Positions 1 to 12,317 of a stretch of 64,000 nt of DNA are shown here, in pieces. The position numbers were made by a program, and so were the translations under genes. The stretch lies in the NCBI GenBank assembly GCA_040954595.2, contig CM082584.2, positions 10,664,001-10,728,000 on the forward strand, in the 5' to 3' direction. This stretch comes from Balanoglossus misakiensis. Lineage: Eukaryota > Hemichordata. The notes beneath the pieces were generated by a model. The model was not told the DNA's origin and did no database searches. It saw only the letters and a program-made list of their open reading frames with translations. Position 1 is the stretch's first letter, and each line of letters begins with the position of its first letter.

Positions 1-3000
1 GGGGCCTCCGTCACCGCCGCTGCTTTTGTGTTGCGATGACGTGACCATTCCATCGGACATTGACGAAAGGTAGGGCCCGGCGGTCGGCATCGCCCGAACA
101 CATCTCCCCGGGGCGTGGTTAAGCCAGGCGAAAACCAATATCATGGAAAGTTGGGTAACTTTCATCCTCGCCTGCAGAGTCATCGTGTATACGTCGTCGT
201 CTTCCTGAAACGAGAAACGAGACGAGTCTGGTTCATCACATCGCTCTGCTGACAAGCCAGTACGGTCGTGCAAAGTAGATTAATTGGTATCAGAATGCAT
301 GCAACGCATAGTTTAACAGGTTTCTAACAACACACTGTGGCAAGGTCAGGCACAGGGCAGTGAAGTGTATACACACAGAGATACACATGGCGAAAATGTG
401 TTCTACCCACATTACATAAACCACGGGCATGGAGGGACTGAACGTCATACAGTGGGTGGTGGCGGTGGGACTGCGTCGTTTTAATACTCTACTCTCTCGT
501 GGTTTTCGTTTCAAACAATAACACGATACTTTACATGCATTCGCTGATAGATGTATGTCTGATTATACATCTGACGCTGCAACTTATAAGAATTGTGAAA
601 CTCAGGACAGACTACTACAGTAAATAGTTTCTTTGTATTCGCTTAATTTTTGGCCAATTTGCTGTTTCTTTTCAGTGTTTACATTGGTAACCCTCCCATT
701 TTGCGTTCACAGAAGGTAAACAAATATAGAATTCTGATGTAAAATTGAAGTACCACGTATGAAAACATTACATCGCACATTAACCAGTGAATGTCACACT
801 ATATCTTTGAAATAGCTCATCAACGATGTGTCGCCAGGCCATTAAATGTTGTTTACCCGAAACTCCACGCAAACTGTTTTGTTTTGACTGTCTCGACCGA
901 CATAACAAACACACAATGGCTATCATCACACGACAGAAATGGTAAATTATCGCTTTCATATTGGCCTAACTGACAGAAAAGGGACAGGTTCATACAATGT
1001 GCTTGTCAGGTGGAAGACAGCTCGTGTGCCGGAGTCTGCGACATGTGGAACTATCATAAATTAAATTTCACGCTTCACTGATAATCGACGACTAGACTAC
1101 GTAACGCATTATCAAATGACGAGTTTGCACTCGGTGATCATTGACCTATTAGCTATACCGTTATTAATCCTACAGCTGGAAATATCTGACCCGGTTCAAC
1201 AAACGTTATAATTAGTAAAGAGAGAGTGATGACGACGACGATGGTGGTGGTGATGATGATGAGGAGGAGGAGGGGGTTGTATTTGATCACACATTCATGG
1301 ACTGTTCAATTTCTTTCCCAGTTTACGTCATTGTTAACTACATGCATATAAAAAGGGAAGAACCCCAAATGATGCATGGAAAATGATCAGACCCCTCATG
1401 ATACGACCTTGCCAATGCGTGACCTTCAAAATCCGAACATATATTTGATTCTTGCGCTTCTTAAGCAAACGAAAAAGCCAACGCGTCGAACTTGTTAACT
1501 TATAAATTTAACTTTTGCGGCAAAAATATCGATGATTTAATTGGCAACCTTAAAAAAGAAACCCACCTTCAAGAAACTCTTCTCTGCGACGTGGACGGGA
1601 TGCGTTGCTAAATACTGGTACGTCACAGCCGAAGAAACCAAAAACCGTTCGCAATGTTTATCTGGACAGCGTAACGAGTAAAGGCAGTGCTGTACTGTCG
1701 ACCACGGTTGCTGTTATGATGGTCCATGCGGACTTGTTCATATGCGTGATATATATAGGGCGCCAACCGCCGCCACTTGTCAGCTCCAATTGTTATGACA
1801 AATTGAATATGTCAGAGATTCTCCTCTGAAATTCCGTGTTACATAAAAGAAGTTGCCGTACCTGCACAGGAAGAAAGAGAGTGCATCATATGATTAGCAT
1901 ACATAAACTAAAATGTTTATAAGGCCAGCTTGGGATTTAAATTGAAGTCCACCAGAAGCTGTTTGTTCAAAACAAGGTCGTTTGTGTTTTTCAAACGATC
2001 GGTGTTTCCGGCTCGTTTACTTTATATGACATGCGTTACGCTTAAACATATCAATCACGCTATCCCAGAAGTACCTCATGAAAGAAATTCCCCGTAGATG
2101 GCGCCGATCTTTGATGTGTAACTATTACATATTATCAGGATTGGCAGGCGGTGAAATTCTGAAGCAGCTGACCTCGCGACACGTTTTATGACAGCCGTCA
2201 CTGTACTGTGTTAAGGTTTCGCAGGTGCACCGTGAAAAACAAGCGTAGGTGGAGATCGATAGCCGTGGAAAACACGACGTGATCCGGCAAAGACTAACAA
2301 GTGGTACAATTCGAGAGGCACAATTTGTCAAGTGTTATATTGACACAAAACATGTGAATTGCCTCGTTTGTCTCCTTGCTGGTAGTAAACGATTTACAAG
2401 TTATCGGAAATTGTCAGGATAAGCTCCACGTCGCTCACAAAAACAGCCAAACACATTTTTATCGTCGATGCTGTCACCTTCGCCCAGAGGGTCGACTGTT
2501 TCAGTGATTGCTAAGCATGCTAAGGTCGACCCGAAATTCCGTTCACCACCCATCTTTAGTAATAGGGTGCTTGAAACTAAGTTTGGTCACGTATAATATT
2601 TACTCGCGTGCACAAATGTAGCTTGTAATCAGCTAAAAGTTTAGGAGAAACACAGTGTTTGGCTTGGTCGGCACTTACCAATCTACACGTTTGGCTTTCG
2701 AAGATGGGTGGCCGAACAAACGTTTGTTTTCCACCTGGGATTCGGCGTAACACGTGGCATACGCGAAGTGCTCCATGCTCTAACTCTGTCTGTCAATAGC
2801 GCCCCCACAGTTACAATGAACGACATCGGTGTTTTTAACTCTATGGTATTTTTACATCTACAGATAAAAGACAACTGATCGCTACATAAAGGTTGCTTTA
2901 ACTTAAATTCTGTAAAATGTACATTGCTCAAAACGCATGCAAACACACACACACAAATATCAAACTGCACTGCATTCATGCTCTCTGTTTCTAACCTTGC

Positions 3001-3876
3001 TTTTGATTCGCTCTTGAGACAAAGGTTCTGATTGGATACTTCTATTATTCAAATGTTTACATTTTGCAGTGCAAAAACCAGCAGATCAGAAAATTATTAT
3101 TTAAATGGTATGCTGCAATAAAATTCACAATGACATAATCTATTTAAAATATTACATTTTAGGTATTATAAATTCATACTTATAATTTCTTATTTAGTAC
3201 TATTAATGGCTAAAGGCACACACAACTTTGAGCTTGTAAAAGTCAATTCTACCCTGTTCAGTTGAACATTTGGAACCTTTGTAGTCTTATATACAATATA
3301 CTCTTCTATTCTTTTATATTAGATATACTCTAAATGTCTCTTCTCATGAAAAGAATATCAAAAGAACACAAACTGTCTCACCTAAGGAAAAAATCAGCAT
3401 TTTGTAAAAACTTTACAAAGGTTTTCTTATTAATAAATAAGTACCATGTAACCAGTTCAGCCTTAATGTCACTGATATGTGTTTTCTTGCTTCAAAATGT
3501 CTCCTTTTTCATCTCTTACAAATTTAGGATCATCATCCTGAATTTGCTATGAATAAGTTAATGATAAAAGTACCCAGAATGAAAGGGCATATAAAAGTTT
3601 AAGGGATAAGGATAAGGGCATTTTAAAATAAAGATTGAACTGTAAATATACATTTTTCAATTGCTTTTCCAGGTAGGCTTTTCTAGATTCTGCAGAAGAA
3701 GAAAAAACACTCTTGCATTAGTTTGTTGCATATTCATTTTTTCGTGAATGAGCACAATTCACGATTTGATAATCAACAGCATGTATGTGCGCCAGACTGT
3801 GAGCTTCGATTTCCACAGGGAATACAGCAGTGTCTGGAAGCGCCCTCTTCAGTCAATGTGGAAACTTCTGCTGTTT
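1..3876. other. Gene-free left flank, probably including the PLPP 3' UTR
   Basis: No exon that I can assign lies here. The first 200 bases are GC-rich, with short open frames on both strands that run off the edge (see rejected items), so an exon or promoter of a gene to the left is possible. A triplet-rich stretch of GAC, GGT, GAT and GAG units lies at 1227-1274. The remainder is AT-rich with no long open frame. The part next to 3876 must be the 3' UTR of the leftward-transcribed phosphatase gene, but I found no clear AATAAA on that strand to mark its end. Confidence 0.5.
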
Positions 3877-6800
3877 TTATATGAAACTGCTGTTGATTGT
3901 CGTGGGTTTGTGTTTCACGCCACGACTCCGTGGGTTCATCTCCATGAAGACAATCTCGCTGTTGATGTGTTCTGTTTTTCCCATCGGATTGTCCTTGTTG
4001 AATAGATCAGACACACCATATGCCTACAAGAGTTGAAAGAAAAGTCACAGAAATTGTTGTACATGTATTACGTTATAAGGAAACCTAACAATGTTATGTT
4101 TGTGTTCTATGATTAAATGAAATTGAAAGCTCACATAAAGACCAAAATACAACCGCACACATGTGCTTGATTTGGAACTTTGATCACATCGATGAAGAAG
4201 ACTAGAAAAAAACCCCACTCCATGGAAACTGCAACATTTAGATGTCTGACACATGCGAGGAGACAAACTTGTCTCTTACCATGACAAGAGCAATGACTGC
4301 TCCAAGCAAATATCCAGCCAGGACGTCACTCCAATGGTGTTTATAATCGGACACTCTGCTCAGACAACAGAATCCCGTCAGAAGTAACGCGACAAACTGT
4401 AAAAAGGGCTTCAACAGTCGGATACCTTTCCACTGCATCCTCCCTTGGAGATATAACTACAGAGAGATAGAGAGATTGCCATTAAACTTGGTGGTGGGTC
4501 ATTAAAATGTTACAGGGTCTGTTCTGCTTAATAATGACGTTAGGTTTATTGGAATCTTTAAGACAAAGTTATGATCAATAAAAGTACACCTACCACTAAG
4601 TATATCATGCAGTACGCTGAGAACGAGGAGTGCCCAGAAACAAACGACCGCCTGAGAACAAAATAAAAACGTATAACACATCAATATTGTTTTATTCATC
4701 ACTTTAAGAGAATTGTGGGCCATTCTTGACATTCACTTTAAGTGAGTGAAATATTTTACAGGTCCATAAAAGAGTGGAAATAGGGCAATAAAATTTACTA
4801 CTCCATGGGTGTGTACACCCATGGAAATCTTGATCGAAGTTCCAAGTGTTAAAGGCACATGACCACCTGTGTAAATCTAGTCAAATGTACCATGGGTTCT
4901 AGCCAATCATGTTTTCACTTGGGGGTCATGCAAAATAAGTGCGCCACCATACATGTAGTGGTATGAACCTTGGAGGTAACAATTTAATGCGGAGAGTATG
5001 ATCAGATCTGAGGGATCCCATTGTGAATAATATTGAATTGTGAATTTATTCACCTGACATCATACACCCTGTCTTCGTCGGTCCCCAAACATGTAAAATC
5101 TGTGATATACCCAACTGAGCAATTGATTTTGGAGAAATCGGGTCTGCAGACATCGAAGAAATGCGGTCGCAATCGACCAATCACGTTCTTGGACATGTCA
5201 GTGAGGTCCATTGTCACGGCTGCTCCAAACAGGAAGATTCCAATTATTTTGTAGGTGCGGAACAAGTAAGGATTGATGGGAACGTCACAGCAACACCTGT
5301 TAAAGCTTTTCTGAGCGAGATATTCCAGTTGACGAGTCTTCCTGTGCACAAACACAGTGGCTTCCACCACGATTATCTGCAAGAGAAAAAGATACTGTTA
5401 GCTGAACTGTCAGAAAACAGTGGTGGGTTTATTTCAACTACCATTGAGAGTTAGTGAGTTTAATGACTCATTTGTAATGTATATTGTACAATTCAATCTC
5501 ATGGCAATCTTCATAAAGGTCGCCATTTCAGCCATTCACATTTCAATGGGCAAATTATGAACTTAATATAATGTTAATAGTCACAGCACCATTCCCTGTT
5601 AATTCCAATAAAAATAGCCACACATCCATACACACATGGCACAAATATGTTTCCCAGCCAATAGTAGGCAGAGATGACGATAAGGCGTGTATAGAGATCA
5701 TCTTTCAAAACCATGTCAAGGCAATACTGTCTCCGCTTCAAGTGATATTTGATGATATATTTATAAAACTATCAATTACAGATAGGTTCCTATCGTCATC
5801 ATTTTTTACTTTTGATTCATTGAATAATGATTTATCTTTCATCAATATTTTCTACCAGGAAATTCCAAAACTCTGACCTATTCTACTCGTGTCTCTTTCA
5901 GACGTGGCACACATAGTCCACGGGAGGTTGGTTTTCAGTGATATGGAAATATCTGGCTGGCAGACATTTGAAATCTGATAGGACCTAATCTTAATAGGGT
6001 CTATTATAACGGGTCCGTGGAAAACTCAAATTATACACATAACATGAAAATCCCACAGAATAACAACTATCAGAGCCCAGTTTTCCCACCGTTTAATTTC
6101 AGCAGTGACGTTCAACAGACTACGTTGTTTTTCAGTTTTTCCCAAAGGGTGATCAAATTGTGTGATCTGCCAAAATTGTGCGTCACGTATGACTATTTGG
6201 CCTCCTGCTTTAAAACGCTACATGATAACAACCAAGGCCTGATCTGTTCCAGAGGAAAAAAACAGGACTTTCTTATGGGAAAATCCCGGGATGAGAAGCA
6301 TGAGTATCATGACCCCAGTCTGAAGACTAACATGTTCAAATGATATGGTTTGTTGAGAGACACCCTAAAAGGAACAATTTGATCGGGTACTGTCAACTGG
6401 CCCCATATCCTGACACTGTTGTGCAATCATCTTTGACTTTGTGTTAATTCTTTTCACTGAGCACATCCCCTTTAATGTTCAAATTTTTCTAGTAAGTGGC
6501 AGCCATATTTTGGTGCGTACCTGAAACCTATACACAGTGATGGAAACATGATGCATACTCACAAATAGTACTGGTAATCCAAGAGAGAATGCATAGAGCA
6601 TAAGTGCTGTGACAGTGCTGTCTTTGTACGGATACTTCAAACTGTCATCACTGCAGAAGAAGCCACGTTCGTAGACGGGCAACAGTTTCAGTCTGACCAC
6701 CGCTATTGGTGAAGCAACTGTTAAAAAAAGAATACATTTATTCAGCATTAGGTTACTTGACTTGACAACACTGAAATACATGTACTTTCATCATATTTGT

Positions 6801-9200
6801 CAACGATTGGTTAGATATGACAGATTACCCATAGCATCTATGACTACATGCAATGTATATGTGAAGCATCTGAACCAAAACGTTATTATGTTGATTGGTT
6901 TCTTAATTTGTCTACTTTCTAATTTGGCTGTCCATTAGGAAAGAATTGGCATGAAACGATTTGCAAAGAACAGTTCACGGGAGTGCATGGTTTTAATTAT
7001 TAATTTCAGTGATAAGCGATATCTACATGCACACACATGCATACTCAAAGAGTCCAAGGCCATGAGAAACAATTTACGAAACCAAGTCGACCCAGGGACA
7101 GCTCTGAGCTGATATCTTCAAAGACATGATGCTGAGACTGAAAGTATCACATTAAGATAGCGCTTTGAGTCAGTGGTGCAATGTTTCACTACATTCCTAT
7201 AGTTTCAGTACAACACACAACTAAAAGTAACTGCGAACCAGTAGGTACAATATAACTGCCACATAAATTATATGTGATGCTATTCGAATAAGATAATTCA
7301 CTTTTGTTTAAAGAAGAAACTTACTGTTTTCATTTCATTGATAACAAATATAGACTATTCCTAGCAGCGAAAGTTACCTATCTTAGATGTTCATATTATT
7401 TGTTCATCTGACTAGATTAGTGTGTTTGGCTTTAAAGCTAGGACGTACCATAACTTTTTATACATCATGCTACATGTTCTGAATATGTAATTCACGCATT
7501 GTTGACGAGGACTGGTTGATGTTTTGAATGTTACTAATAGTTGAAGGTACCTTAACATTCTATCACTAGAAAGGTTACCTTTACATGAATGCACAGTTAT
7601 ACAATACAGTAACCTTCCTTTTTATACGAGTATTCATGCTTTTTTGCTCTCAGGGAGAATTCATCATGAATAGGGCCGGAACGCATATGTCACACAGGTT
7701 ACTCTTGAATCAGGTTATTGCCCTTTTCGGAGCCAATTCAAAGAATCTTGGCACAGACAAGAAGTACCACATTTGTTCCTGAAAACAACTTCTGAATGGA
7801 TTGTAACCCAAACTAATGGTCTTGTAAGCACCAGCAGGGCGCTTTTGTCCAGCAGGTAATTAACAATTCACCTGCGATGACTCAGAAAACCTGGTGTTTC
7901 TTCAGGGGCTTATACTGGTACCAAGCACTTTGACGTAAACACGTTAATGGCTCCATTGTGACACTCCTAGGTTCCCATAGAGGAAAATATACACTCAGTG
8001 AAAAAAGTGGGAAAATTAACTGATTCAGGATTTTTAAATATCATCAATATAGTACAGTGGCAGAGACACCAGTGGTTTTACAGTGACATGTAATCCATAC
8101 CGTGCTCTTTGCAAATTTATTCTGAGCAAATATGGAAAGTATTTTAGAATAGGATTGCAAATAGAATGAGCCCATGACCTGTGAAAATAATTCCCACACT
8201 GCATGCATGTACATTAAACTACAGGGGACCACACCCACTGTAACCATTTCTAGTTCATCCTAATGGAACATGATTTGTGATGTATTTTGAGACGCAGTTT
8301 CATTCCTAATAAATCGGGATATGCATAAGAACTATATATGCTATAATTAAAAGCAAAGGAGTATTATACATCGAATCTTTCTTTTAATTTCGCAGATGTG
8401 GGGTAGGGTGGGGTGTCCATCATGAACATTGTCGCCTGAGTTGTGGGGCCTTATAGAGAGCTGCTTGCGGCCCTCTGCAATACATGCATTAAAGGGACAA
8501 AGTCTCTCTCTCGCTCTTCTTTTCCCATTTATTATGTTTGATTCACTACACTGTCTATGCTAATGCACATGTGGATATATAGTGAATCAACATTCAACCA
8601 TCACGTTTGTAGGATATGAGAGTAAAAATCTCGCCAAAATGAATAAATGGTAAACACCGAATATTCATTTTGCTCTCGCGTCTACAAGTGGGATGGAAGG
8701 TGTGTGTGGTTGACCTATGAGTAAAATTTCTACATAATGTTTACCATAGAGATTTTCAAAGTCACTAAATTTGGCGGCCATTTTGAATGCCATAGACTAA
8801 GCACAGATATAGGCGGCCATTTTGAACCTCAAATTTGGCGGCCATTTTGAAAGTCTTAAATTAAGACAATTTTGAAAAGACCCCCCCCCCCCCCCCCCCC
8901 CCGAATTTAATGAGTAAATGAAAAATTATTTTCGGCAAGAAATGAATAATCTAAAGTAGCCAAAAATGAATAATCAGTGTTTACCATTTATTCATTTTGG
9001 CGAGATTTTTACTCTCACATCTATATGCAGGATGGAAGTTGTTTGTGGTTGAACGTTAACGTTGATTCACTATATACATGTATTCACATGGACTTAACAT
9101 CAATGGTGTCTTGTATCAAACATACTTAATGGGAAAAGGGCAGCAAGAGAGAGACTTTGTCCTTTTAAACCATAGGGAACTGAGTAATTTTGTTATTGTT

Positions 9201-9233
<33 letters not shown>

Positions 9234-9502
9234 AAGATTGGTAATAAAATTTTTAAAAAAATCAATGTTCATTTCTTGCTATGTTTGTCGATGTTGTAGA
9301 TAACTGTAAAAAAAACCAACCATAATCGTGGAAAACGCGACCTAGGTCGCCGAATGTCACTACCGTCTTACATACAGGCATTCGGCGACCTAGGTCGTGT
9401 TTTCCACGATTATGGTTGGGTTTTTTTTACAGTTATCTACAACATCGACAAACATAGCAAGAAATGAACATTGATTTTTTTAAAAATTTTATTACCAATC
9501 TT

Positions 9503-9562
<60 letters not shown>

Positions 9563-10193
9563 AACAAAATTACTCAGTTCCCTATGTTTTAAACATGTGG
9601 TTCCCGGTTCGTTCGTTCCCGAACCCACGAGTGGTCAGGGACTGGACATCCAGTGTTTATGTTTGTATGTTGTTCAATTCGGATTCCAAAACCCTTTGTG
9701 TAAACGTCTTTGTTTACACAAACAACTAATCTGTCGACACCTTGACCACTCCTTGAGTATATACACTAACAGTGTACTCTCATTGACACATGCATGTCGG
9801 CATCACAAAATAACTGTCGAAACTGTCCCTTTTAATAAACGTTTTAATTAACAGCTTGCGAAGCACATAAAGACAATGTGATTGTCTCCACTTATCACAT
9901 CTATGTGAGATTTGATTACAAAAGCCAAGGCATTATTATGCAAACATCACCGTAATTAACACTCGCGAAGGCACGCCAGTTCAGCCGGCTGACTTTCCAT
10001 CAACATGTAAATACAATCGCACTCTTTTACGGCCACTGATATTTGCATATATTAACCGTGAGAAAAAATATTCTTGGCATTGTGTCCGGCACTGCATACT
10101 ATCAAGAAAAAATAATTTAAATATCAACTTACCGATGCACAACAGAATGAAATCCAACAGAATATAACAACACTTCCCTGCCCCTGACGCCAT
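3877..10193 (-). CDS. PLPP: Phospholipid phosphatase (lipid phosphate phosphatase, PAP2 type 2 family), complete
   Basis: Six coding exons on the minus strand, in order: 10133-10193, 6563-6717, 5054-5376, 4594-4651, 4280-4456, 3877-4023. All junctions are GT-AG, phases agree, and the sum is 921 nt (306 residues). Members are six-pass membrane enzymes that dephosphorylate phosphatidate, lysophosphatidate, sphingosine-1-phosphate and ceramide-1-phosphate, with the active site facing outside or the lumen. All three catalytic motifs are present: KNVIGRLRP (residues 135-143), SGHSSFSAY (185-193, with proton-donor His187) and [12 protein letters not shown] (232-243, with nucleophile His239). An N-glycosylation sequon NCS sits at 157-159, where family members carry one. 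FLFGAA before motif 1 and [13 protein letters not shown] in exon 2 are family hallmarks. The start ATG is the first codon of a short exon, MASGAGKCC, leading into the first hydrophobic segment. Intron 1 (3.4 kb) contains two transposons. It is probably a single co-orthologue of vertebrate PLPP1, PLPP2 and PLPP3. Confidence 0.95.
8489..9168. mobile_element. Non-autonomous foldback DNA transposon flanked by TTAA
   Basis: The element at 8493-9164 is flanked by TTAA at 8489-8492 and 9165-9168. Its ends are inverted: AGGGACAAAGTCTCTCTC on the left matches, with few changes, the reverse complement of the right end, which closes with GACTTTGTCCTT. Arms of about 150-200 bp stay alignable, including GAGAGTAAAAATCTCGCC near 8620 and its complement near 9000. 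The centre holds three copies of GGCGGCCATTTTGAA (8771-8787, 8812-8826, 8835-8851) and a run of 22 C (8881-8902). There is no coding capacity. The TTAA target fits piggyBac-like or Kolobok-like elements, but the TIR does not let me choose. It lies in PLPP intron 1. Confidence 0.7.
9163..9594. mobile_element. hAT-type MITE: near-perfect long hairpin with 8-bp target duplication
   Basis: The element is 9171-9586. It starts CATAGGGAACTGAG and ends with the exact complement, CTCAGTTCCCTATG. The identical octamer TTTTAAAC lies on each side (9163-9170 and 9587-9594), as expected of hAT-superfamily target-site duplications. The two arms (9171-9356 and 9379-9586) are almost perfect inverted copies around a 22-nt loop. 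They differ mainly in the length of an internal TTG/CAA microsatellite, about 12 units on the left and about 19 on the right. The inner end of each arm contains the small palindrome GACCTAGGTC. It has no coding capacity. It sits directly on the right edge of the TTAA-flanked element, so it inserted second. Confidence 0.85.
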
Positions 10194-10400
10194 TTTTGGG
10201 TGTGTGAGTTTGTATGTGTAATTCCGGAAGCCGTTATCTTGTTTTCCCATGATGCATCTCGTTTGATGCAACTCGTGAAAGTAAAAACGAAAGTATCCTG
10301 TTGAGAGGGACTGGTTCTCCTGGCAATGTACAGACAAGAGAGCGTTTCGACAACGTACCCGTAGCACGCACTCACTCATTCATTAGCCTAATTTCATCAT
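10194..10400 (-). promoter_or_regulatory. Candidate PLPP promoter and 5' UTR
   Basis: Immediately upstream of the PLPP start codon (10193 on the minus strand). It contains an ETS-type CCGGAAG at 10224-10230 and lacks a TATA box in the expected place. The transcription start is not determined. Confidence 0.4.
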
Positions 10401-12317
10401 TCACAGCCGTAGTCAAGTTCTTTCTCATATTAATGAGCCTACAGATAGGGATGTGTCCTAATTGACATTGCAACATTTTCGTTCGACGCATTCAAATGTA
10501 CACACCACAGGAGAACACATTATGAATACCATAGACATTGCTTTATTTGCTTGTACTTGTAAAGTAATAACATCAGGCTTGTCCCTCTTCAAAATATTCT
10601 TGGTATCCCTTGTTTGCGACTGGTGAATGGAATAACCCTAAATACTACCAACATCTTCGTCTGGTAAACTCAATGTTTGGGGTTAGTGACAACATGGCAA
10701 AACATGACTGTTTAATAGTGCCACAAGAATTAAAATAAAATAAAATAAAAAGGTTATATCATTTCCCATTAAATGGTTTTTACAACAAACTTTGGACAAT
10801 TTAAAACTATTCAGACTAACAAGAATCTTTTCTGGATCTGCAAATTTTGTTTCCATTCTGCAATGATTGGTATATTTACATAACTTGGCACCCACAGAGC
10901 AAATTTTCACATAGCATGTACATGACTGAATAATGCGCTGATGACAGATAGATTATACAGTTAATAAAGTAGTGAACATGTCTGTATTTCTATCAACTGT
11001 GTTAAGTGGTGTGAACTGCTTGTCTGTAACAGTTAATTTCAATTACATTCTGAGGGTAAGTTCTACTTGGATTATTTTATGCATTGTATAATTTGACAGC
11101 ATCTGATACAATGTTGCCCGGTATCAATAAATAGTTCACAATAATAATTTGGAGCACCATTGCTATGTGTGTGCTTTGATATACACTGAAAATGTAAGCT
11201 GAGGTAAGTATCTGTGCAAGGGATAAACAGTTTCTGTCTACAGTGTTTGCCCCAGGAATTTGACTCAGCAATGGCTATTATGCATAACAATATACATAAC
11301 TGTTATGGTAATGAATTTCAGTGTAGAATTGTCTCACTCGAAGAAAGTGCTCCCAGAACACAGCTGCCATACAAACAAATGTTCAACTGAAAGCATTTGT
11401 TTAAAATACTCAATATCAAATGCTCTAAAAATCAAAACAAAAAATCGACTCACAAATCATCACAACTGAATAGAAATATGCATACAGGTACAAACAATAT
11501 ACAAATGGTTATGCTACAGTTACATTTGTGTTATGGAATTATAAATAACATATTTTTTATGATACATCTCACATTAATATTCGATTATCACTCGTGTCAG
11601 TTAAACTGGGTACGCAAATCCACATATTTATTTTTTATCATATTCTTATTATAGGCAGTGTAGATGCTTTATGAGCACATTAGATAGGTGTAGTTCTGTA
11701 ATTGACAAAGTTGGCCCTTTATTTTTAACCAGTCAAACAATGGCACAGTAGAGTGAGTGAGTGAGAGTGTGTGTATGTGTGTGTTTCACGGACAGTTCAG
11801 AATTTGTCTTCTGTTTCATACAATAAACCCTTTTCAGACATCCACACAAACGAGCGAAGCATTTCACCTTTACTGCGATTGGTAACTTACACAAGATTTG
11901 GCAGCCGACTACATTTTTGGCAAGGGATTTGTTTGTCAGATCAGATGACTCACGCTTCAAAAAAACTCACAGAATTAAAGAGACAACCCCTTCCCCCCTC
12001 CTCCAACAATGACAAATTGGACTGTACCAAGTGCTGATTAAAATAGGGGAGACATCTGGATCTTGATTGTGACGGGCAGGTATGGACAGCCATAGGCACT
12101 GATTAAAAAAAAAACGATTAAGACTCAACAACTGACAAGCTGCTTTCAATTTGCCACTAATCACAGTTTCAATTCTAGCCCTACCCTTTTGAAACGCAAA
12201 ACACTAGACTCGGAAAGAAGCACCGGTTGACACACTGCCATAAGCATGTTTTAATAACTAGCACTAACTAGAGTCACTATAGCGATAGACACTAAACTAG
12301 CCGATGACATCACAAGG
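10401..12317. other. Intergenic region and EPS15 3' UTR
   Basis: No gene is recognised. It contains an AAAAT pentanucleotide run (about 10731-10751) and an AGTG/TG-rich microsatellite (about 11753-11785). The right part, next to the EPS15 stop at 12318, is presumed to be its 3' UTR. Confidence 0.5.
11718..11723 (-). terminator. Candidate EPS15 poly(A) signal
   Basis: AATAAA on the minus strand, about 600 nt downstream of the EPS15 stop codon. Its position is plausible. Other copies lie further left, so the real cleavage site is not certain. Confidence 0.35.

Noticed and set aside
1-210. Open frames running off the left edge on both strands, with a GAAAG|GTAGGG donor on plus and a CTCTGCAG acceptor on minus
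   Set aside because: Either could be an exon end of a neighbouring gene, but the strands conflict, neither short peptide resembles a family I know, and the edge cuts the evidence.
4803-4824. Perfect 10-bp inverted repeat CCATGGGTGT-GT-ACACCCATGG
   Set aside because: Too short to call an RNA gene or element; such palindromes occur by chance in 64 kb.
9078-9851. Poly-Val and poly-Thr reading frames
   Set aside because: Products of the TTG/CAA microsatellite inside the MITE, not genes.
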